Assembly: GCF_014284125.1 (NCBI RefSeq)
Contig: NZ_JACOFX010000013.1
Span: 1-64,000 of the forward strand
Length of the DNA: 64,000 nt
DNA from: Undibacterium umbellatum
Lineage (GTDB): Bacteria > Pseudomonadota > Gammaproteobacteria > Burkholderiales > Burkholderiaceae_D
Direction of reading: 5' to 3'
Shown here: positions 28,236 through 36,612 of the stretch, in pieces
How the letters are laid out: every line of letters starts with the position of its first letter
How positions within the stretch are numbered: position 1 is the stretch's first letter
Translations under genes and position numbers: made by a program
The notes under the pieces: generated by a model
Databases searched by the model: none
What the model saw: the letters and a program-made list of their open reading frames with translations, nothing else
Told to the model about the DNA's origin: nothing

Positions 28236-29111
28236 CTAAATTTGCAGCGTCCCCTGCGCGATTTCTATTACATTGCCACCTACATGTATTTTTTTGTCAA
28301 CATCAATATCAAGATAAAGCTGACATGGCCGCCTGACATATTCACCCTGGTTGACCACCAGACTGGCTGGCAGTGCATGACCCTGCTCTACCAACCAGGC
28401 CCCCAGGTTGGCACAGGCAGAACCAGTACCCGGGTCTTCGGCAAAACCTCCCCCTTGTCTGGCGAAGAAATAGCGCACTTTTATCTCGCTGCGTCCAGTT
28501 CCGACATCATTTGTGGCATCCGGTGCAAATACATAGGCAGACTTACGTCCCAGTTGATTGGCGGGCCAAAGGGACAGTTTCGCCGCATCTGGCTGCGCTC
28601 GCCCCACGGCCGCTGAGGATTTGAGCGGCACCAGCAATTGCCGGCTACCCGTGTTCACCCATACCGGCACAGACAATATATCATCTTCGTCCAGCCCCAA
28701 CATGGCAGCAACGTCGCCAATGGCCAGATTGCTGGCTTGCACATGCGGCCCGGGTTTGGTCGGGGTGGTCAAGGTCCAGCGATTGTCATTGAATATCAAG
28801 GGGATGATACCGCCCTTGCATTCCAGGTTCAAATGCTGCCGTCCCTGATTTAAGACGGACACAACATGGGCACTGCCCAGGCTAGGGTGGCCGGCAAAAG
28901 CCATTTCTGTATCTGGCGTAAATATGCGCATTCTGGCTGTAGCAACTTCGGAAGGCAGGATGAAGGTCGTTTCAGACAAATTGAATTGCAATGCCAGGGC
29001 CTGCATTTCTTCATCAGACATACCGCTGGCATTTTCAAAAACACACAAGGGGTTACCAGCCAAGGTTTGCCCAGCAAAAACGTTGACTATTCTAAATGCA
29101 TATTGGCGCAT
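28236..29111 (-). CDS. PhzF family isomerase/epimerase-like protein
   Basis: 291 residues, the family length. The catalytic Glu is E47 in LSETTFI; FTPDTEMAFAGHPSLGSAHV and EDPGTGSACANLGAWLVE are the two phosphate- or carboxylate-binding loops of the diaminopimelate-epimerase-like fold. PhzF of pseudomonads isomerises a phenazine precursor, but no phenazine genes are present, so the function is unknown. It lies about 110 nt downstream of nsrR on the same strand. Confidence 0.88.
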   Translation of the reverse strand: MRQYAFRIVNVFAGQTLAGNPLCVFENASGMSDEEMQALALQFNLSETTFILPSEVATARMRIFTPDTEMAFAGHPSLGSAHVVSVLNQGRQHLNLECKGGIIPLIFNDNRWTLTTPTKPGPHVQASNLAIGDVAAMLGLDEDDILSVPVWVNTGSRQLLVPLKSSAAVGRAQPDAAKLSLWPANQLGRKSAYVFAPDATNDVGTGRSEIKVRYFFARQGGGFAEDPGTGSACANLGAWLVEQGHALPASLVVNQGEYVRRPCQLYLDIDVDKKIHVGGNVIEIAQGTLQI

Positions 29112-29220
29112 GACGGCTCACTTCATTATTTGCGGTAAAAAATAAAACTTCACCACCATGCTGACATAATTCCCAGGCAAAAATAATCACAGATACAGCA
29201 ATTTTTGACGATACAGCCAG

Positions 29221-29670
29221 CTACTGGATTCTGCGCATGCCTATCTGGTGCAGCATGACGATGGCCTCATGCGTCTTGCCTGCCACTACATCGCTAAGCG
29301 TATAAAGGTCAAGCTGCCTGTAAAAACCCGCAAGGGCAGTGTCGAGTATGGATTTCAACTGACAATTGCCGCGCAAAGCACAAGGCGGCGCGGCACAGTC
29401 TATCAAGGCAGTCCCGCCTTCAAGGGTGTTTATGATGCTGCCAAGTCGATAGCTTGATGTCGGCTGCGCCAGAGCCAGGCCACCGCCCTTACCTCTGGTC
29501 GTCCTGATCCAGCCTTGCTGTCCCAGGAAATGGACGACCTTGACCAGATGATTGCGCGAAATCTCAAACTTGCCGGCAATTTCCGTAATCGTGACCGGAG
29601 CTTCCCCGTGCTGGTGACTCAGGTACATCAGGACACGTAAGCCCAGGTCAGTGAAGTGCGTCAATTGCAT
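29221..29670 (-). CDS. nsrR: nitric-oxide-sensing Rrf2-family repressor NsrR
   Basis: 149 residues. A winged helix-turn-helix (about 1-75, with EIAGKFEISRNHLVKVV) is followed by the Fe-S cluster cysteines C92, C97 and C103, the same spacing as in E. coli NsrR (91, 96, 102). NO destroys the cluster and releases DNA. It starts 63 nt after hmp on the same strand, so both are likely made from the promoter that carries two NsrR operators, giving autoregulation. Confidence 0.93.
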   Translation of the reverse strand: MQLTHFTDLGLRVLMYLSHQHGEAPVTITEIAGKFEISRNHLVKVVHFLGQQGWIRTTRGKGGGLALAQPTSSYRLGSIINTLEGGTALIDCAAPPCALRGNCQLKSILDTALAGFYRQLDLYTLSDVVAGKTHEAIVMLHQIGMRRIQ

Positions 29671-29733
29671 TATGTATTCTCTTCTTCATTCAGGTGCACT
29701 CCCTTGCCTGCACCTGTCTGGCAAATTCCAGCA

Positions 29734-30951
29734 TCAATCGGCAAAACCACCGCTGCCAAATGCCTCCTTGTGTATGCGGCTGGCATCAACTCCCAGCGAC
29801 TTCAGACTGGCAACTTGCGCCTGCATGAAGGCGTGTGGTCCACAAACATAGTAATCAGCTTGCGGCATAATCACGTGATCGGCGATTTTGTCCAAGTCTA
29901 GTCGACCCGTGTAATCGTAGTCGATATTTTTTTGATCACTGGCACGCGGGGTTTCGTAGTACACCGTGGATTTTACCTGAGGTTGCATTTTTGCCAGTTC
30001 GCGCACCCTGTGCTTGAATGCATGCACTCCGCCATGACGACAGGCATGCAGGAAACGTATCTCCCTGCCTGACTTCCGCGCAGTCAAATGCTCAAGCATG
30101 GACAGCTTGGGTGTCAGACCAACTCCGGCACTAATTAAGACTACTGGTGTATCACGATCTTCGTGCAGGAAATAATCACCCATCGGCGGAGCCACTTCCA
30201 GGATATCGCCTTCATTGATGTCACGATGCAAGACATTCGACACCATACCTGCTGGTTTTTCTGCCAGTTGTGCTTCGCGTTTAACCGAAATGCGGAGATA
30301 GGCATTACCCGGAGCAGCGGACAGGCTGTACTGGCGCGGCTGCATCATGCCCAGTACTGGGACAAAGACCTTGACGGTAATGTACTGGCCTGGTCTGTAA
30401 ACTGGCACTTTGCCGCCATCTGCCGGTTGCAGATAAAAAGAAGTGATCTCTTCACTTTCAACGATCTTCTCGCTGACCTTGAATGCTCGCCAGCCTGTCC
30501 ACCCTCCCTCGGTCAGTGCGGCCCGACCATAAATGTCGTTTTCCAAGCCAGTCAATACGTCGGCCAGTTGACCATAGGCTGCTGCCCAGGCAGCAATCAA
30601 GTCGTCACTGGCAGCAGTCCCCAGGACTTCCTTTATCGAAGCCAGCAAATGCCGACCGACTATAGGGTAATGCTCTGCCCTGATCCCTACACTGACATGC
30701 TTGTTGGCCACCAAAGTCAATACCGGCAGCAAAACCATGGGATCATCAATATGCTCAGCATAAGCGAGCACGGCCATCGCCAGCGCCTGCTGCTGACCGC
30801 CCGATTGCTGGTTACCCTGATTGAATACAGGTTTAAGCTCAGGATTATGCGCAAACATGCGCGCGTAAAAATGACGTGTCAGCGTGATGCCATGCTCTTT
30901 TAGAACAGGCACGGTGGCTTTTACTAGATCTCTGCTTGTTTGGTCTAACAT
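29734..30951 (-). CDS. hmp: flavohemoglobin, nitric oxide dioxygenase
   Basis: 405 residues. Three domains in order: globin (about 1-140, MLDQTSRDLVKATVPVLKEHG), FAD-binding (about 150-260, RQYSLS), and NAD-binding (about 265-400, SAGVGLTPKLSMLEHL). It oxidises NO to nitrate using O2 and NAD(P)H. AAGG lies 6 nt before the ATG at 30951; upstream in-frame ATGs fall in or next to the operator and are rejected. Downstream is nsrR. Confidence 0.96.
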   Translation of the reverse strand: MLDQTSRDLVKATVPVLKEHGITLTRHFYARMFAHNPELKPVFNQGNQQSGGQQQALAMAVLAYAEHIDDPMVLLPVLTLVANKHVSVGIRAEHYPIVGRHLLASIKEVLGTAASDDLIAAWAAAYGQLADVLTGLENDIYGRAALTEGGWTGWRAFKVSEKIVESEEITSFYLQPADGGKVPVYRPGQYITVKVFVPVLGMMQPRQYSLSAAPGNAYLRISVKREAQLAEKPAGMVSNVLHRDINEGDILEVAPPMGDYFLHEDRDTPVVLISAGVGLTPKLSMLEHLTARKSGREIRFLHACRHGGVHAFKHRVRELAKMQPQVKSTVYYETPRASDQKNIDYDYTGRLDLDKIADHVIMPQADYYVCGPHAFMQAQVASLKSLGVDASRIHKEAFGSGGFAD

Positions 30952-30982
30952 GTTTTGCCTTTGCATGATGTGAATTACCAAT

Positions 30983-31005
30983 AATATGTATATTAAATAC
31001 ATCTT
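30983..31005 (-). promoter_or_regulatory. NsrR operator 1 at the hmp promoter
   Basis: A 23-bp imperfect palindrome with arms AAGATGTATTT and ATATACATATT on the minus strand, close to the known NsrR consensus (AAGATGCATTT and its mirror). It ends 31 nt before the hmp ATG and covers the probable promoter. Confidence 0.82.
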
Positions 31006-31079
31006 AAAGATCGAAATTTGGAATGACGTTAAAATAAAAATCGGTCTGCATTGATTTTCAGTAACATCATAAACCCATA

Positions 31080-31102
31080 AAGATATATTGTAAATACATC
31101 TT
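31080..31102. promoter_or_regulatory. NsrR operator 2
   Basis: A second 23-bp site, arms AAGATATATTG and TAAATACATCTT with one shared centre, 97 bp upstream of the first (start to start). It lies between hmp and the end of xdhC; no gene on the plus strand follows, so it most likely acts on hmp. Confidence 0.75.
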
Positions 31103-31144
31103 TATGGCTTCCTACATGCAGATGGAAACAGCGCACCTTGATTT

Positions 31145-32134
31145 TCAGGCAAGCAAAGACTTGGCGTGCTCTACGCTTACTTCATTTGGCAATGAAATAT
31201 GGTTCTTCACAGCAGTCAGTTCCGCTAGTATGGAAATGGCAATCTCTGCCGGGGTCTTACTGCCTATATACAAACCTACGGGGCCATGGAGTTTTGCCAG
31301 TTGCTCGTCGTTGAGATCAAATTCCTTTAATCTCTCCCTGCGCTTGGCGTTATTGATACGCGAGCCTATCGCACCAACATAAAAAGCATCTGACTTCAAG
31401 GCTTCCATCAGCGCCAGATCGTCAAGTTTGGGATCATGCGTCAGGGCGACCACGGCACTATGGCTATCGAGCTGCATGTCCAATACCAGGTCGTCGGGCA
31501 TTACATGCACCAGTTGCACGCCCTCGACTTGCCAGCCACTGCGGTATTCTTCACGCGGGTCGCAGACTGTAACCTGGTAATCCATGCCCACTGCAATGCT
31601 GGCTAAAAAGCGCGACAACTGCCCCGCCCCGATGATGAGCAAGCGCCAGCGCGGACCGTGCACGGTAGTTAAAGCTTCATCGCTAATCTGTAATTGCTGG
31701 CCCGGATCTGCCTTTGCGAGTGTCACTCCCCCTGTTCGCAAATCCAGCCGTCTGGCCAGCAATTCATGTCTTTGCAAACCCTGCAACAAGGCATCGAGCT
31801 GGCTGCGCGCTGACAATGGCTCTATCGCCAGTTGTATCGTGCCACCACAGGGCAGGCCAAAACGGTGCGCTTCATCGGCAGTAATCCCATAGGTGACGAT
31901 TTCTGGCAAGTGACGCTGCATGCCTTCGCGCTGCACTCTTTCTATCAAGTCGTCTTCTATGCAACCGCCGGAGACAGAACCTACTACCTGTCCGTTGCCT
32001 GCTATAGCCAGTGTCGCGCCTTCCGGCCTTGGACTGGAACCCCAGGTCTTGATGACGGTGACCAGTTCACAGGACTGCCCTGCCTTGATCCAGGCGTCGC
32101 AGGTTTTGAGTACTTCGAGATCTATGCTGTCCAT
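31145..32134 (-). CDS. xdhC: XdhC/CoxI family protein
   Basis: 329 residues. An N-terminal XdhC_CoxI domain (TVIKTWGSSPRPEGATLAI, then GSVSGGCIEDDL with the conserved Cys, then LPCGG) and a C-terminal Rossmann domain (LLIIGAGQLSRFLA about 170-183, then YVGAIGSR). Family members bind molybdenum cofactor, promote its sulfuration, and insert it into xanthine-dehydrogenase-type enzymes. No such enzyme is encoded in this window. It ends about 140 nt upstream of hmp on the same strand. Confidence 0.88.
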   Translation of the reverse strand: MDSIDLEVLKTCDAWIKAGQSCELVTVIKTWGSSPRPEGATLAIAGNGQVVGSVSGGCIEDDLIERVQREGMQRHLPEIVTYGITADEAHRFGLPCGGTIQLAIEPLSARSQLDALLQGLQRHELLARRLDLRTGGVTLAKADPGQQLQISDEALTTVHGPRWRLLIIGAGQLSRFLASIAVGMDYQVTVCDPREEYRSGWQVEGVQLVHVMPDDLVLDMQLDSHSAVVALTHDPKLDDLALMEALKSDAFYVGAIGSRINNAKRRERLKEFDLNDEQLAKLHGPVGLYIGSKTPAEIAISILAELTAVKNHISLPNEVSVEHAKSLLA

Positions 32135-32303
32135 TGTTTCGTATGTTTTCCTGTTATTCGGCTGCGAGGCAAACCTATCAATGAGTCATTTTCGCATGAT
32201 TTTGCCTTATTCCTGTTTGATAGAAATTATCTATACAAATTGTCCAGTTTTCGGCTTTTCTTTGCATTACAATGCCTGCCAGACCACAACTCTGGAGCCC
32301 ACC

Positions 32304-33812
32304 TTGTCCACAATCAAGCAAAGATTGGCCGCCGTCCCCGAAGGCGCAGGCGCACTGTTTTTCATACAGATTTTCGCCACCCTGGGCTTTGCCATCCTGT
32401 ATTCCACGCTGGTGCTGTATGCAACCAAGAAGCTGGGTTTCACTGTCAAGGATGCCACGGCCATTATGGGAGTATTTGGCGCTTTCAATTATGGTCTGCA
32501 TTTGTTTGGAGGCTATCTGGCAGGTCGTTTTATCAGTAACCGCAATCTGTTTGTCGGCGGCATGATCCTGCAAGTGATAGGCTGCGCGACTATTTCTGCC
32601 GGCACTTCAGCAACGCTGTACTGGGGACTGGCCTTTTTCCTGACTGGCAGTGGCTTGAACGTCACTTGTCTGAACCTGATGCTGACGCAGCGCTTCAAAC
32701 CAGAAGATAACCGCCGTGAAAGCGCATTCCTGTGGAATTATGCAGGCATGAACCTGGGCTTTTTCATCGGCTTCACCGCTGCCGGTTATTACCAGTTGCA
32801 GGAAGACTATGCCAGCCTGTTCATCTTTGCCACCATAGGTAACTTCATTGCTATCGTGCTGTCAGTAGCCAACTGGCGCAGGTTGTGTGACTTGAATACG
32901 ACGCTACTGGATGTTACGGCCAGCCAGTTCCGCAAACGTTTTGTGGTCGGTCTGGCGGTTATGATTGGCTTGGTGCCGTTGGTTGAATTCATGCTGCATC
33001 GTGCAGCGATGACTGGAAATCTGGTTATGATTGTCAGCGTTGCCATTGCCGTCATCTTTATTTTTCTGACCATCATTCATAAAGAGCGCCGCGAGCGCAA
33101 TAACATGACAGCCTATGTTTTGCTGACATTGGGTTCACTGGTATTCTGGACGCTGTATCAAATGGCCCCCATGGGTTTGCAGCTATTTGCCGTCAACAAT
33201 GTAGACCGCATGGTCTGGGGTTATGAAGTGGCGCCGCAATGGATACAAAATATCAATAGCTTCGTCATCATGTTTGGCGGCCCGCTGATGGCAATGCTGT
33301 TCGACAGGCTGCGTGCCAAGGGCTGGAATATCGATATTCCACGCCAGTTCTCTGCCGCTCTGGTCATTATCGGCCTTGGCTTCCTTGTCCTTCCCATCGG
33401 CATAGCCGGCGCCGCTGGCAATGGTATGGTGGCTTTCAAATGGATTTTCATCAGTTACATCCTGCAAAGTATCGCCGAACTGCTGATTTCGCCTATCGGT
33501 TATGCGATGATAGGCAAACTTGCACCACGTCAGTACCAAGGCGTGATGATGGGTACCTGGATGCTGGTGACAGGCACTGCTTCTATTCTAGCCAGTCATT
33601 TCTCAGGCTTGATACCTGAGGCGACTGAAGGCTTGGCATCTTCCACCAATCCAACTTATAGCTACATTTTCTCTTTGCTGGGCTGGGGCAGTGTTGGCGT
33701 TGGCATCCTTCTCATCATCATGATCCCTGTCTTGCGCAAACTGATTACTGATGGGCCTGCCAAGACCACGCCAGCAGCAACAAATCCGGCTGTGCAAGCG
33801 GAGCCTGCGTAA
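32304..33812 (+). CDS. POT/PTR-family peptide:H+ symporter-like protein, TTG start
   Basis: 502 residues, as E. coli DtpA (500), with 12-14 hydrophobic helices. FLWNYAGMNLGFFIGF fits the PTR2 signature region and GSGLNVTCLNLMLTQRF the preceding loop. The helix-1 ExxERF motif used for proton coupling is missing: the segment reads FFIQIFATLGFAILY. The TTG at 32304 is chosen because GGAG lies 6 nt upstream and the protein then begins with MSTIKQR; upstream ATGs overlap xdhC on the other strand and give a long unconserved extension. It may carry peptides or amino-acid-like substrates. Confidence 0.82.
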   Translation: MSTIKQRLAAVPEGAGALFFIQIFATLGFAILYSTLVLYATKKLGFTVKDATAIMGVFGAFNYGLHLFGGYLAGRFISNRNLFVGGMILQVIGCATISAGTSATLYWGLAFFLTGSGLNVTCLNLMLTQRFKPEDNRRESAFLWNYAGMNLGFFIGFTAAGYYQLQEDYASLFIFATIGNFIAIVLSVANWRRLCDLNTTLLDVTASQFRKRFVVGLAVMIGLVPLVEFMLHRAAMTGNLVMIVSVAIAVIFIFLTIIHKERRERNNMTAYVLLTLGSLVFWTLYQMAPMGLQLFAVNNVDRMVWGYEVAPQWIQNINSFVIMFGGPLMAMLFDRLRAKGWNIDIPRQFSAALVIIGLGFLVLPIGIAGAAGNGMVAFKWIFISYILQSIAELLISPIGYAMIGKLAPRQYQGVMMGTWMLVTGTASILASHFSGLIPEATEGLASSTNPTYSYIFSLLGWGSVGVGILLIIMIPVLRKLITDGPAKTTPAATNPAVQAEPA

Positions 33813-33828
33813 CAAAAAAACGAGAAGC

Positions 33829-33862
33829 AAGGTGGGCACGATGAAATGTGCCCGCTTTTTTT
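33829..33862 (+). terminator. terminator of the POT gene
   Basis: Stem GGGCAC/GTGCCC with an 8-nt loop followed by a run of seven T, between convergent genes. Confidence 0.8.
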
Positions 33863-34724
33863 ATTCCTTGATGGGCGTAAAACGCATGACTTCTGCGCCA
33901 TTGATCTGCAGCATTTCAAAAAAGACAGACCTGGGTCTGGTCCAGATTGAACCATCATGGGCGCGATAAACAATCACAGGGCTTAAGTCAGATTCTTGCG
34001 TTGCCTCACACACCAGTTCATAAATCCCGCCTTTGTAGTGGCGAAAGCGTTGCACACCCTTGGTTTTTATCAAGGGTGCGGGGGCAGCATCAGCAGCAAT
34101 CTCGGCCGCTCTATGTTTTTTCAAAAATGCAGGTACTTTTACCGCTGCCAGCTTGTTGATGTCCTGCAGCAAACGTGGATCAATCGCAGGATAACCGTAA
34201 CGTTGTCCCAGTTCACCGGCAATATGCAGCATCAAGGCAGATGCTACTTCCGCATCTGCCTCGGCCCTATGAGCAGAACCTTTGAAACGTATACCCATGG
34301 AAGCAGCCAGCGGTCCCAGTGAATAGGTGCTCAATCCAGGGAAAACCCTGCGCGCCAATTTGACGGAGCAAATCACGCCATCATGGGCTGGCCACAAGCC
34401 TAGCCTGTCACTCTCAGCCAATAAGAATTTTTCATCAAAACTGGCGTTGTGCGCTGCCAGCGCATCAGTGCCTATAAACTCTACCAACTCAGGTAACACC
34501 TCGGATACTGGTGGTGCTTTGTCCACCATGGACTGGGTAATGCCTGTCAATTCGGTAATAAAGTAAGGAATACGCACATTGCTATTGATGAGGCTGACAT
34601 AGCGGTCGACGATTTCACCACCAACAATACGCAAGGCTGCCACTTCTGTAACACGCCCTCCTTGATCTGGTGACATGCCGGAGGTTTCAAAGTCAATCAT
34701 GACTACAGGTTTTTCAAACATCAT
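33861..34724 (-). CDS. DnaQ-like 3'-5' exonuclease fused to a DUF1653 domain
   Basis: 287 residues. The N-terminal part (about 5-175) is a DEDDh exonuclease: D11 and E13 in MIDFETSG (Exo I), HNASFDEKF (Exo II), and HRAEADAEV with the final His and Asp (Exo III). All catalytic residues are present. The C-terminal part (about 222-283), beginning RFRHYKGGIYELVCEA and continuing VYRAHDGSIWTRP, is a DUF1653 domain, usually a stand-alone small protein. The role in DNA or RNA turnover is not known. Monocistronic. Confidence 0.85.
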   Translation of the reverse strand: MMFEKPVVMIDFETSGMSPDQGGRVTEVAALRIVGGEIVDRYVSLINSNVRIPYFITELTGITQSMVDKAPPVSEVLPELVEFIGTDALAAHNASFDEKFLLAESDRLGLWPAHDGVICSVKLARRVFPGLSTYSLGPLAASMGIRFKGSAHRAEADAEVASALMLHIAGELGQRYGYPAIDPRLLQDINKLAAVKVPAFLKKHRAAEIAADAAPAPLIKTKGVQRFRHYKGGIYELVCEATQESDLSPVIVYRAHDGSIWTRPRSVFFEMLQINGAEVMRFTPIKE

Positions 34725-35163
34725 ATTTTTTCACTAGCGGGAACTTATGAAGAGCAATACAATCTATTCATATCTGGCGTCAATAAAAATCTGTTGCGCT
34801 TGTTAATTTTCATTCACTTTCAACCCTCAGGACTTGGGTAAATGTACTTGCAAACTGCAGCGTCACTAGTAACACCGTGGTGCAGCCAGGCTTTTCAGCA
34901 CTGGCGACGAAGCTTTGCGCATGCCCCAAGCCCAGTTTAAGTTCGAATCGTTCGACTAGTTCGACTAATCTGCGCTATTCGCCAGATGCCCTGATGATAC
35001 GGTAGTAATCGCTGACCCAGCTTGTTCAGCCATACCAAGCATTTCATATCATCCATCTTTGCTTTTTTTGCTCCATCCTGGTTGCGCATAGACGCCCAGA
35101 CCTGTGTCCTGCTTTTCATCTCGCCAAGCATAAAGACACGGGCAAATTATTGTATTACTCATC
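34725..35163. other. intergenic region with a triple 9-bp repeat
   Basis: 439 bases. A 64-codon frame on the minus strand (34937-35131) has no recognisable domain and its end is made of the repeat, so I do not call it a gene. The rest shows nothing firm. Confidence 0.4.
34941..34967. repeat. three tandem 9-bp repeats
   Basis: GTTCGAATC, GTTCGACTA and GTTCGACTA follow one another without spacers. It could be a minor microsatellite-like array or a binding site. Confidence 0.6.
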
Positions 35164-36453
35164 ATGAAAAATAAAATTTTAGGCATATTTTCACTCCCTG
35201 AACGGGATTTATTACGGGATCTTGTCTACAGGCGCTTGTGGACGTCAATACTGATCAGTTCATTTGGCGCCCAGGTCACTATGCTGGCACTTCCACTGAC
35301 AGCAGCTATCTTGCTGCATGCCAGTGCTACTCAAATGGGCATGCTGACATTCATGGAGGTCTTGCCCTTTGTCTTACTATCGCTGCCTTCCGGCGTCTGG
35401 CTGGACCGGGTACGCAAGCTGCCGGTCTATGTCGTTGGCGAAATCCTGATTTCCATTGCTGTCGCCAGTGTGCCTGTTGCCTGGTGGCTGGGTTATCTGA
35501 ACATGACTTGGTTATACATCGTGGGCTTCATGATAGGTGTCGTTAACACCACGGCAGGTACGGCCTCACAAATTGTCCTGACGCAAATCGTGCCACGTGA
35601 TCGTTTGGTGGAAGCGCATGCAAAAAATGCCCTGGCAACTTCGGGGGCTGAAGTTGCAGGCCCTGCCACTGCCGGTGCATTGATCAAACTGCTGGGTGCA
35701 CCGATCGCCTTGCTGGCTGATGCTGTCTTGTTGCTGACATCAGCAGTGATCTTGCGCGGGATCCATGTGAACGAAGTCAGAAAACCACGTGCAGACGCAC
35801 ATTTTTGGCGAGACTTGAAGGCCGGACTGTCCTTTGTCGCCAATAAACCCTTGCTGATTGCACTGGCGCTAACGGTTGGTGGCTGGCAGCTTTGCTATAA
35901 CGCTGCATTGGTCGTGCAAATCCTGTTTGCGACGCGTGAACTTGGCTTATCTGAACAGGCTGTTGGCCTGAGTTACATGGGCATGGGTCTGGGTACCATT
36001 ATCGCAAGCGTGTATGGCAACCGTATCAGCCGCGACATCGGGCCTGGCCCCTGCATGGTGCTGGGCGTGGCGGTCTGCGGCTTGGGCTGGGGCTTACTGG
36101 CGTTGGCACCTGCCAATAACTGGGGCATCGCAGCATTCGGTTTCATGCTGATGTGCTTCTCCATAGGTGGCGTACTGATCTTCATTAACTTCCTGGCTTT
36201 GCGCCAGGCAGTCACGCCAGAAGCCATGCTGGGTCGCATGACCAGCACCATGCGCTGGTTGATACTGATACCGGCAGGGCCTGGCGCGTTAATAGGAGGC
36301 TGGCTGGGTGAGCATATGGGTTTGCGCTATGCACTGGGTTTTGCTGGAATAGCCGCCTTGTTGCTGGCGATACTTGCTGCAAAAAACCCCATTATTCGTG
36401 GCATTACCGTCTTGCCGCGCCTGAGCAAACAAGAGGAGATGCAACAAGTTTAA
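35164..36453 (+). CDS. MFS transporter, EntS-like (MFS_3)
   Basis: 429 residues with 12 predicted membrane helices. LPSGVWLDRVRKLPVYV is the MFS loop 2-3 motif, and TPEAMLGRMTSTMRW in the second half is typical of the enterobactin-exporter-like group (MFS_3). Substrate unknown; no siderophore gene is present. The ribosome-binding site is poor. It is followed by a short hairpin (36518-36544) and then the OPT gene on the same strand. Confidence 0.85.
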   Translation: MKNKILGIFSLPERDLLRDLVYRRLWTSILISSFGAQVTMLALPLTAAILLHASATQMGMLTFMEVLPFVLLSLPSGVWLDRVRKLPVYVVGEILISIAVASVPVAWWLGYLNMTWLYIVGFMIGVVNTTAGTASQIVLTQIVPRDRLVEAHAKNALATSGAEVAGPATAGALIKLLGAPIALLADAVLLLTSAVILRGIHVNEVRKPRADAHFWRDLKAGLSFVANKPLLIALALTVGGWQLCYNAALVVQILFATRELGLSEQAVGLSYMGMGLGTIIASVYGNRISRDIGPGPCMVLGVAVCGLGWGLLALAPANNWGIAAFGFMLMCFSIGGVLIFINFLALRQAVTPEAMLGRMTSTMRWLILIPAGPGALIGGWLGEHMGLRYALGFAGIAALLLAILAAKNPIIRGITVLPRLSKQEEMQQV

Positions 36454-36517
36454 GGATGGCATTGCAAACAGGCTAAAGAAAGCGTGATAATGCGCGAATA
36501 TTTATGTTTTTTCATCG

Positions 36518-36544
36518 ATCCCCCACATGAGACCAGAGGGGGAT
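36518..36544 (+). terminator. possible terminator after the MFS gene
   Basis: ATCCCCC (36518-36524) pairs with GGGGGAT (36538-36544), 13-nt loop, followed by TGTTTATT. Only moderately T-rich. Confidence 0.5.
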
Positions 36545-36612
36545 TGTTTATTCGCCATGCTGAAATGGATCACCCTCTTATTCAGCCTTTTTGACAACAA
36601 ATAGGTAGACCA

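Noticed and set aside
31920..32303. Upstream ATG starts for the POT transporter
   Set aside because: They overlap xdhC antisense and add about 128 residues with no membrane-protein character; TTG with GGAG fits better.
34937..35131. 64-codon frame on the minus strand
   Set aside because: No recognisable domain or ribosome-binding site; its C-terminus is encoded by the 9-bp repeat array.
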